A stretch of DNA of 64,000 nucleotides from Afipia birgiae 34632 (GTDB taxonomy: Bacteria; Pseudomonadota; Alphaproteobacteria; Rhizobiales; Xanthobacteraceae). The position numbers and the translations under genes are program-made. Below the pieces are notes generated by a model. The model was not told the origin of the DNA and searched no databases. It was given only the letters and a program-made list of their open reading frames with translations. Shown here piece after piece: positions 59,414 to 64,000 of this stretch; position 1 is the first letter of the stretch; every line of letters begins with the position of its first letter. The stretch spans positions 583,601-647,600 of the forward strand of contig NZ_HG326652.1 of assembly GCF_000308295.2 (NCBI RefSeq), written 5' to 3'.

Positions 59414-59579
59414 GGCTAAATCTCCAAGTGATGAGAAATTCAGTGATGAGGAAGCGCAACGCCGCTTCATGGGCACGTTGCGCGCGGCGCTAAATACACC
59501 GCCGAAACCGATGGTCTCGCCGAAAAAGAAGAAAGCAAAACGAGCGGCGAAGCCTTTGGCACGTAAGCGTGCCAAGTGA
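59412..59579 (+). CDS. Passenger ORF, 55-residue basic protein
   Basis: The protein begins MAKSPSDEKFSDEEAQRRFM and ends in a strongly basic tail (PKKKKAKRAAKPLARKRAK). Similar short proteins recur as hypotheticals in alphaproteobacterial phage-like and mobile regions. GAGAGGCG lies about eleven bases upstream, within the neighbouring divergent gene. The acidic head and Lys-rich tail suggest nucleic-acid or protein binding; this is inference. Confidence 0.65.
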   Translation: MAKSPSDEKFSDEEAQRRFMGTLRAALNTPPKPMVSPKKKKAKRAAKPLARKRAK

Positions 59580-59605
59580 CTCCGCCGCTGAAAACGTCAG
59601 TCGAA

Positions 59606-59878
59606 TTACGCGGCGTCGGATTTCAAGTAGCTTACGCCGTATTGGAAAGCCGACGGACTACCGCCAAGGTCAATAGCCGTATTCCAGTAGCCACTGCTTG
59701 GCACCGCAATTCGCGCAGGCAGCATTTTGAAATGCCCCCCGTGATAGTTGTGGGATCTGCCGTTCTTGAAGTTCTGAAAGTCTGTATCGCTCATTACTCG
59801 CACGTTGCATTGGTGCGAGCATTGAACGACGACCACATCGCCTGCATTTAAGTATTCACGAGAATGAACGAAGCGCAT
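59606..59878 (-). CDS. DUF1883 protein
   Basis: The protein has 90 residues. It starts MRFVHSREYLNAGDVVVVQC and contains CSHQCNVRVMSDTDFQNFKN, GGHFKMLPARIAVPSSGYWN and TAIDLGG, the pattern of DUF1883, a small family of unknown function often found alone or fused to TIR domains. AGGAG precedes ATG. No TIR domain is present here. It is a passenger of the mobile unit. Confidence 0.88.
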   Translation of the reverse strand: MRFVHSREYLNAGDVVVVQCSHQCNVRVMSDTDFQNFKNGRSHNYHGGHFKMLPARIAVPSSGYWNTAIDLGGSPSAFQYGVSYLKSDAA

Positions 59879-60067
59879 GAATCGGCTCCTGTAATGGGGC
59901 CGATCTTGACTACATGGGCGATTCAGGAGTTAAGTCCTGAGTGTTAACGACCACTGCCCGCGATCAGCCCCTAGCTGAAAATTGCGGGATCGGGGATCAT
60001 CCTTCGCAGGGATGGTCCCTGATTCGTTTGCGAGCGTGTCTGATTCTCGCTCGGGAGTCGATTCGCC
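59879..60067. promoter_or_regulatory. Divergent passenger-gene regulatory region
   Basis: It lies between the DUF1883 gene and the 63-residue ORF. It contains ATCGGCTCC ... GGGGCCGAT at 59881-59904 and a perfect repeat TCAGGA-GTTAAG-TCCTGA at 59923-59940, with TTGACT at 59907 as a possible -35. The second palindrome is a good operator candidate. Confidence 0.5.
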
Positions 60068-60259
60068 ATGGATATGGATTTGATGCGCAGGCAGATAGCG
60101 GAATCGACACTCCGCTCGCGCGCCGAAATCGTCCGATACATCGAAGAGGCTGAGCAGGACGGCAAACGCAAAGACGCTAGGTCGTGGAAGTCTGCGCTCC
60201 GAAAGATCGACAAGCAGATCGCAATGTATGGATTGGATCGCTATGCCCCGAAGTCCTAA
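60068..60259 (+). CDS. Passenger ORF, 63-residue hypothetical protein
   Basis: It starts at ATG 60068 with GGGAG about twelve bases upstream. The protein is charged and helical (RRQIAESTLRSRAEIVRYIE, EEAEQDGKRKDARSWKSALR). Its stop overlaps the start of the next ORF by about 17 bases in another frame, so the two are probably translated together. No family recognised. Confidence 0.6.
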   Translation: MDMDLMRRQIAESTLRSRAEIVRYIEEAEQDGKRKDARSWKSALRKIDKQIAMYGLDRYAPKS

Positions 60260-60449
60260 AGGCGAGAAGCGGCCTGACATCGACTGGCGCAGTGTTGCCT
60301 TCGTGCCCGGCAGGATGTGCGCGAAATGCATCGGGAAGCGCCTGAAGTTGGCGCGCGCCGGTTCGGACCCGCATTTGGATTTTGAATGTCGGCGGTGCGA
60401 CTATATCCGGGACCATGTCGAGCGGTCCGACAGAACACAAGCGGCATAA
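60243..60449 (+). CDS. Passenger ORF, 68-residue possible zinc-ribbon protein
   Basis: It starts MPRSPKGEKRPDIDWRSVAF and carries CAKC and CRRCDYI about 23 residues apart, a pattern that could bind one zinc ion. It overlaps the upstream ORF. It may bind DNA or RNA, which is inference from the cysteine spacing only. Confidence 0.6.
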   Translation: MPRSPKGEKRPDIDWRSVAFVPGRMCAKCIGKRLKLARAGSDPHLDFECRRCDYIRDHVERSDRTQAA

Positions 60450-60464
60450 CATCAAGAAATCAAT

Positions 60465-60716
60465 ATGGCCCTCAAACGAAAGCCTCTGTTGGGTCAGGCC
60501 CATCTTAAGAAAATAGTATGGGATGAATTGCAACGTTTCAAAGCCTGCCAATCCATAACAGCGATTGGGATATACCTTCGCGATCATTCCGTAGCCGGGA
60601 CATGGCGAATAGGCACAGTCCCCAATCGAGACGACTTTAATCAGGAATGCAGCTTTATCGTGCGCGATGTCGAAGAACGTTTAGGCAAGCTATACGATCT
60701 CGGACCTGAAGATTAA
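60465..60716 (+). CDS. Passenger ORF, 83-residue hypothetical protein
   Basis: The protein starts MALKRKPLLGQAHLKKIVWD and contains AIGIYLRDHSVAGTWRIGTV and FIVRDVEERLGKLYDLGPED. It lies 15 bases behind the zinc-ribbon ORF in the same direction, and a hairpin follows at 60738. The ribosome-binding site is weak. No family recognised. Confidence 0.6.
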   Translation: MALKRKPLLGQAHLKKIVWDELQRFKACQSITAIGIYLRDHSVAGTWRIGTVPNRDDFNQECSFIVRDVEERLGKLYDLGPED

Positions 60717-60737
60717 CGAGAGAAATAAGTAAGGAAG

Positions 60738-60762
60738 AAGCCCGGCAAATAGCCGGGCTTCT
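60738..60762 (+). terminator. Terminator-like hairpin in the passenger region
   Basis: GAAGCCCGGC / GCCGGGCTTC with loop AAATA forms a 10-bp stem, followed by TTG rather than a full T-run. It closes the 60068-60716 group. Confidence 0.7.
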
Positions 60763-60778
60763 TGTTGAGGAGATCATC

Positions 60779-61000
60779 ATGAGTTTGCAGGCGATCATAA
60801 ATCGATCAACAGCAATTGTCATTGGCCCAAAGGGCGAGCGACTATTTCTTCTCGCTGATGAGACGTCGGCGAAAGCGCTCCACCAAATTGTCAAGCAGAT
60901 CAATGCCGATCTTCATGCCGACAACTTCGGTCTCAATCGAAATGCTCTCGCTAACCGTGCCCTTGGCATCTCTAATGAGGACTTGCTTGATCTCATCTAA
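60779..61000 (+). CDS. Passenger ORF, 73-residue hypothetical protein
   Basis: It starts at ATG 60779 with GAGGAG eight bases upstream. The protein contains RSTAIVIGPKGERLFLLADE and AKALHQIVKQINADLHADNF, plausible for a small folded alpha/beta protein. Its 3-prime two-thirds is antisense to the 102-residue ORF on the other strand. Both have good ribosome-binding sites. Confidence 0.5.
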   Translation: MSLQAIINRSTAIVIGPKGERLFLLADETSAKALHQIVKQINADLHADNFGLNRNALANRALGISNEDLLDLI

Positions 61001-61150
61001 CCAAGGGCCATTAACATTACCGTTGGCCTCGGCTAATGCATTGAGCAGATGGTCGATACCACCGCTCAAAGCCATGATTACGAAACCTGCTTCCTGTAGG
61101 CTCTTCGGGGCAGGCATGCTGAAAGCAATTTTCTTATTGTCGTCAACCAT
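60842..61150 (-). CDS. Passenger ORF, 102-residue hypothetical protein
   Basis: It starts at ATG 61150 with GGAGAAG upstream. It encodes MVDDNKKIAFSMPAPKSLQE and a helical body (GGIDHLLNALAEANGNVNGP, LDNLVERFRRRLISEKK). It overlaps the plus-strand 73-residue ORF by 159 bases at the 3-prime ends. It follows the transposase in the same direction and might be cotranscribed with it. No family recognised. Confidence 0.55.
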   Translation of the reverse strand: MVDDNKKIAFSMPAPKSLQEAGFVIMALSGGIDHLLNALAEANGNVNGPWLDEIKQVLIRDAKGTVSESISIETEVVGMKIGIDLLDNLVERFRRRLISEKK

Positions 61151-61179
61151 CTACTTCTCCAGCTTCACTTTCCAAGTAT

Positions 61180-61296
61180 CTAACTTTTGCGCCAATACTT
61201 CACACGCTTAGGTTTCGTCGGCTTCCAATTCTTCTTTCGCCAGCGCAGGAATCGTCCCGCTGCTTTGCTGTAGTCCGGCTTAACGAGGTTGCCCAT
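61180..61296 (-). CDS. Small basic ORF (38 residues) overlapping the transposase end
   Basis: The frame starts MGNLVKPDYSKAAGRFLRWR and continues KKNWKPTKPKRVKYWRKS. It overlaps the transposase stop by 17 bases in another frame. The high content of Lys, Arg and Trp suggests nucleic-acid binding. The AAGG upstream is rather distant, so the call is tentative. Confidence 0.4.
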   Translation of the reverse strand: MGNLVKPDYSKAAGRFLRWRKKNWKPTKPKRVKYWRKS

Positions 61297-62227
61297 ACAG
61301 AAGGCGCTTACCTTCTGCTCCTTTGATAGCGGCTACGGTGCGGGTAACGTCGGAATGGCCAAGAGCGATACGATGATTGTAGCGGAAATCAAATTCGGCC
61401 AAGTAGCGATGCAGATGCTTTTCGGCACAGTGCTGATAGACGCCCTTCATGCCGCGCTTGAAGATTGAGAAGTAGCCTTCGACCGAATTGGTGTTTACGT
61501 CGCCGCGTGCGTATTCCTTTGCGCTGTGGTTGACCGTCTCATGCGAAGCGAACTCGGAACCGACGCGAGTGTAGAGACGGCTTTCATCGGTATGCAGCCG
61601 GGTTTCGCGGTCGATGTTATCTCGGACGATCTTGGCAACGCTGGCACCATCCGCAACGGCAACATGGAACGAGCGAACCGAACCGCCGCGCTCCACCAGC
61701 GAAACGATGGCCCGCTTATTTGACGGGCCGGTACGGCCCGATTTGGTAAAGGGGCGACCGCTCGTTGTCGTCTTGCGGGCCTTCGTCTTGGCCACTGGCC
61801 CATAGTAGGTTTCGTCCGCCTCAACGATTGAGCCGGGTCCGCCCATAGGCGAGAAGCCACCGTCCCGCATCGCCTCGCGGATGCGGTGGCACAGGAACCA
61901 AGCCGACTGATACGAAATGCCGAGGTGGCGCTTAAGCTGGAGCGCCGACATACCCTTCTTGCTGGAGCAAAGCAGGTAGAACGCCAGCATCCACTTATGC
62001 AGCGCGATCTTGCTGCGCTCCATGACGGTGCCGGTGGTGCAGGTGAAGTCCTTTCGGCATTCCGGCTCGGCGCAACGGTAGAGGCCCGCACGGCCACTGA
62101 CGGGATAGGCGTGATCGACGGTGCCACAATGCGAGCAGACCGGGCCGCTGGGCCAACGGATGCTTTCAATCATGGCGCGGGCATCGTCATCATTCGTGAA
62201 GTGCGGGGCCGATAGCACGCTTTTCAT
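61280..62227 (-). CDS. IS1595-family transposase (ISXO2-like DDE domain)
   Basis: The protein has 315 residues from ATG 62227 (GGAGA upstream). An N-terminal zinc ribbon (CSHCG ... CAEPECRKDF) binds the terminal repeats; it is followed by the helix-turn-helix-like part LQLKRHLGISYQSAWFLCHR. The ISXO2-like catalytic domain holds aspartates in IVEADETYYG and LHTDESRLY, and the third part NTNSVEGYFSIFKRGMKGVY. It is full length with no visible disruption. The start is 43 bases inside the right terminal repeat. Confidence 0.95.
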   Translation of the reverse strand: MKSVLSAPHFTNDDDARAMIESIRWPSGPVCSHCGTVDHAYPVSGRAGLYRCAEPECRKDFTCTTGTVMERSKIALHKWMLAFYLLCSSKKGMSALQLKRHLGISYQSAWFLCHRIREAMRDGGFSPMGGPGSIVEADETYYGPVAKTKARKTTTSGRPFTKSGRTGPSNKRAIVSLVERGGSVRSFHVAVADGASVAKIVRDNIDRETRLHTDESRLYTRVGSEFASHETVNHSAKEYARGDVNTNSVEGYFSIFKRGMKGVYQHCAEKHLHRYLAEFDFRYNHRIALGHSDVTRTVAAIKGAEGKRLLYGQPR

Positions 62228-62269
62228 CGCAGAATCTCCAAAAGATGCTGCGACTACTACATTAGGTAG

Positions 62270-62294
62270 TTGTGGTGTCAACTAGATAATTGGG
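62270..62294 (-). repeat. Right terminal inverted repeat
   Basis: On the minus strand it reads CCCAATTATCTAGTTGACAC then CACAA, matching the left end at 22 of 25 positions. Confidence 0.9.
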
Positions 62295-62302
62295 ATTATA
62301 TT
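62295..62302. repeat. Target-site duplication, right copy
   Basis: ATTATATT follows the right terminal repeat directly, in direct orientation with 58661-58668. Confidence 0.9.
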
Positions 62303-63036
62303 CCTTCTCGTCCCGCCCTGTCATGAGGGGCGTTTCGCGATCGTCACGATACGCGGGGCGGGATGCGGTGGCCGCTTGCGGCGCTCGGTTCGTGGCTGTG
62401 AAAAGCACCGCGAACGACGACGGCGCCGAGCGCGTCTTCCGCGAAAGTGGGGACCGGTTTCGCGGCCGGAAGACGCGCCAATTGTATTGGGGCGTTTTCT
62501 GATCGGCGAACCGGAAGTCCACTTCGCCGGAAAACGCCCAGGCGGACGGCTGAAGTCGCGTGGTCCCGGCGTCGCGGTGCTGACGTCGAAAGGAGCGGGA
62601 GGGTCTGTCGCCCTTGTGGCGGTGGAAGTCACTCACGATCCAGAACGGTGGCGAAAGAGCCGTCCACCGGGGAGAGCGCGGAATAAGCCGTTCCAACCAT
62701 TGCGTGCGGGACGCCGGATGCCTCCGGCGCAACCGTGGTGACTAACTCGTGTGCTTTTTACTTTGCACACGAGGCTGCGGATGCGCTTGCGCATCCGGCG
62801 TTCCGCGCGCCCTCATTTCGAGGGCGAAGGAAACGAGGAATTCGGGCGCCCCCGCGCCTTTCAAACAACAGGGGTGATGGCGTATGGCTTCATGAAAACG
62901 GGGAGATGAAGCACAACGCGCATCACACATTCAATGTCGTCCACACCTGCGCGGGGACGACGCGGGTGATTGTTGTGTGCACCGGCACCCAAAGAAAACC
63001 CCGCCGAAGCGGGTTTTGAATTGTGTGGCTGCGCGC
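62303..63036. repeat. Non-coding, repeat-like region
   Basis: These 734 bases hold no supported gene. Hairpins occur at 62712-62728 (GCCGGATGCCTCCGGC), 62748-62771 (CGTGTGC / GCACACG) and 62778-62797 (CGGATGCGC TT GCGCATCCG). Together with CACCGGGGAGAGCGCGGAAT near 62668 they resemble a dispersed intergenic sequence that I know from Bradyrhizobium genomes. The mobile unit sits just before it. Confidence 0.45.
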
Positions 63037-63291
63037 TCACCACCAGGTGCGGCAGACGCGGTTTGGACCCCAGTAACGGCAGCGGCGGACCACCGGCGGG
63101 CGAACGACGACAACGCCACGGTTCGCGCGGCAGCCGCCATAGGGGCCGCGATGGAAGCCGGGACCACAACCGCCTGCGATCTGGATCACGTCAATACCGC
63201 CGCCGGAAGCGGGAGCCAGGGGCATTGCGTTGGCGGCGCTGAAACCGGCCGCGGAGACTGCGAGAAGGGTTGCTGCGAACAACGTTTTCAT
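63037..63291 (-). CDS. Small secreted GCG_CRPN-type protein
   Basis: The protein has 84 residues. A signal peptide MKTLFAATLLAVSAAGFSAA ends near ANA. The mature part contains GGCGPGFHRGPYGGCRANRG and a C-terminal RRCRYWGPNRVCRTWW; the GCGPGxxRxPxGxCRPN-like signature defines the GCG_CRPN group. GGAAGGA precedes ATG. The cysteines may form disulfides in the periplasm. The function is unknown. Confidence 0.85.
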   Translation of the reverse strand: MKTLFAATLLAVSAAGFSAANAMPLAPASGGGIDVIQIAGGCGPGFHRGPYGGCRANRGVVVVRPPVVRRCRYWGPNRVCRTWW

Positions 63292-63573
63292 GGGGATCCT
63301 TCCAGGGTCATCGTGTTGCATGTTGCGATGAGTTCCGGCCCGGCCGGGGCTGACCCGGAATCATGTCGCCCGGCCTCGGCCGGTAACGGGACACTATTCT
63401 GCCGAATATAGACACAGGATGAACCGATTGTGGTCGCAGACACCGGTCAGGGCCTGTTTGCTGCAGAGGCAAACAGCCTGGCCGCGATGGCGAATCTGGC
63501 GTCCGCCCAGTTCAGTTTCCATTCATGCGTGCTGCGGAATTCTTCCGATCAAGAAAACATCGGAGGACGCATC

Positions 63574-63852
63574 ATGGACCGCCGCGTTTTTCTCAAGTTC
63601 GCATTTGGTATCGCTGCCGCAGGCGCAGCAACTATCGCAACCGCGCGCGCGGCTCCACTCGCACCGCTGACCGGCAAGCCGATTGAGCCGAACCAACTGC
63701 CGCAAAACGCCGTCGCCAACGACGACGATCTGAATGAAGCGCAGATCGAGCAGGTGCGGTGGGGACGTCGCCGCGGCTGGGGCCATCGTCACTGGGGATG
63801 GCGTCGCCGCCGCCGCTTCTATCGCCGGCGCTACTGGCGTCGCCGCTGGTAA
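63574..63852 (+). CDS. Tat-signal protein with an Arg/Trp-rich tail
   Basis: The protein has 92 residues from ATG 63574, with GGAGG about eight bases upstream. A twin-arginine-like signal MDRRVFLKFAFGIAAAGAAT ends near ARAA. The mature part is short, acidic in the middle (NDDDLNEAQIEQV) and ends in a remarkable basic aromatic tail (GRRRGWGHRHWGWRRRRRFY and RRRYWRRRW). It is exported and could bind the cell surface or nucleic acid. A terminator follows. Confidence 0.75.
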   Translation: MDRRVFLKFAFGIAAAGAATIATARAAPLAPLTGKPIEPNQLPQNAVANDDDLNEAQIEQVRWGRRRGWGHRHWGWRRRRRFYRRRYWRRRW

Positions 63853-63872
63853 GTCGCAGCCGAGTTGACGAG

Positions 63873-63896
63873 CCCCGGCTGATTCAGCCGGGGTTT
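63873..63896. terminator. Terminator hairpin between convergent genes
   Basis: CCCCGGCT / AGCCGGGG with loop GATTC is followed by TTTCAC. It can serve the plus-strand gene ending at 63852; the T-run is short. Confidence 0.65.
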
Positions 63897-63900
63897 CACT

Positions 63901-64000
63901 TTACTCGCGGCGGCATTTGCCCACAAGGTTGCGGCGGTATCCGACCGGACATTTGCGGGCGAACATCCGCATTAATCTCGGTCCTTCCGGTTGCGGGCGG
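63901..64000 (-). CDS. Partial small Cys-containing protein, C-terminal end
   Basis: On the minus strand the frame enters from the window edge and ends with TAA at 63903-63901. The last residues are MRMFARKCPVGYRRNLVGKC then RRE. The CPVGYxxNxxGxC pattern resembles small secreted proteins of this family with repeated Cys-Pro-Gly motifs. The N-terminus lies outside the window. Confidence 0.5.
   Translation of the reverse strand, partial: RPQPEGPRLMRMFARKCPVGYRRNLVGKCRRE

Larger units (their letters stand above)
58669..62294. mobile_element. IS1595-family transposon with passenger genes
   Basis: The 3626-bp unit is bounded by terminal inverted repeats at 58669-58693 and 62270-62294. They match at 22 of 25 positions (CCCAATTATC, variable centre, ACACCACAA) and are flanked by the 8-bp direct repeat ATTATATT. 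An ISXO2-like transposase gene lies at the right end. The rest (58722-61296) holds about ten small genes on both strands, of lower G+C than the host. Ordinary IS1595 members are roughly 1 kb; members with passenger genes are known in this family. The ends and duplication are intact, so the insertion is probably recent. Confidence 0.9.

Noticed and set aside
60779-61150. A toxin-antitoxin pair
   Set aside because: The two overlapping ORFs are antisense to each other and neither shows a known toxin or antitoxin motif.
58661-62302. A composite transposon with two IS copies
   Set aside because: Only one transposase gene is present and the inverted ends are short terminal repeats, not two IS elements.

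Overview
The window reads as a chromosomal segment of an alphaproteobacterium of the Nitrobacteraceae (Bradyrhizobium, Rhodopseudomonas, Afipia, Oligotropha group). The evidence is GC-rich coding sequence, the gene order rpoB-rpoC ... rpsL-rpsG-fusA-tuf-S10-spc-alpha, a Porin_2-type outer-membrane porin, an Atp12-type ATP synthase chaperone, and several small hypothetical families and dispersed intergenic palindromes that I associate with this family. The genus cannot be fixed from sequence reading alone. No rRNA, tRNA or CRISPR array was recognised.

Region by region. 1-4528: the end of rpoB, rpoC and its terminator. 4652-12982: an accessory block separating rpoC from rpsL. It holds a LuxR-type regulator, an FAD amine oxidase fused to a methyltransferase, an ABC exporter with acidic tails, an FAD monooxygenase-like protein on the opposite strand, and a FemAB/CelD-like acyltransferase. 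It looks like an uncharacterised make-modify-export pathway. 13263-32643: a candidate promoter, then the str, S10, spc and alpha operons almost without gaps (rpsL to rplQ, including secY, adk and rpoA), closed by a strong terminator. The adenylate kinase carries a 109-residue Lys/Ala-rich tail.

32591-43000: a frameshifted ankyrin protein; a catabolic-looking group (saccharopine-dehydrogenase-like reductase, two SDRs, a TetR regulator with a palindromic operator candidate); an alpha/beta hydrolase whose nucleophile serine is replaced by glycine; a MarR regulator; a major porin; and a divergent quinone-oxidoreductase/HxlR pair. 42988-57600: housekeeping and assorted genes (DegP-like protease, RarA, arylamine N-acetyltransferase, RluA-type pseudouridine synthase, Atp12, an orphan FliK/FlhB-C pair, a class D beta-lactamase with a disrupted signal-peptide start, PccB, a TRIC channel, a VOC protein), with several families of short dispersed palindromes between them.

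58661-62302: the most striking structure. An IS1595-family (ISXO2-like) transposase gene lies at one end of a 3.6-kb unit bounded by 25-bp terminal inverted repeats (22 of 25 matching) and an exact 8-bp target duplication, ATTATATT. Between the ends are about ten small passenger genes, none of known function except a DUF1883 member. Two pairs overlap head-to-head or antisense. The unit landed on the -10 box of a near-consensus promoter. 62303-64000: a repeat-like intergenic stretch followed by small secreted proteins (a GCG_CRPN-type peptide, a Tat-signal protein with an Arg/Trp-rich tail, and a partial Cys-containing protein at the edge).
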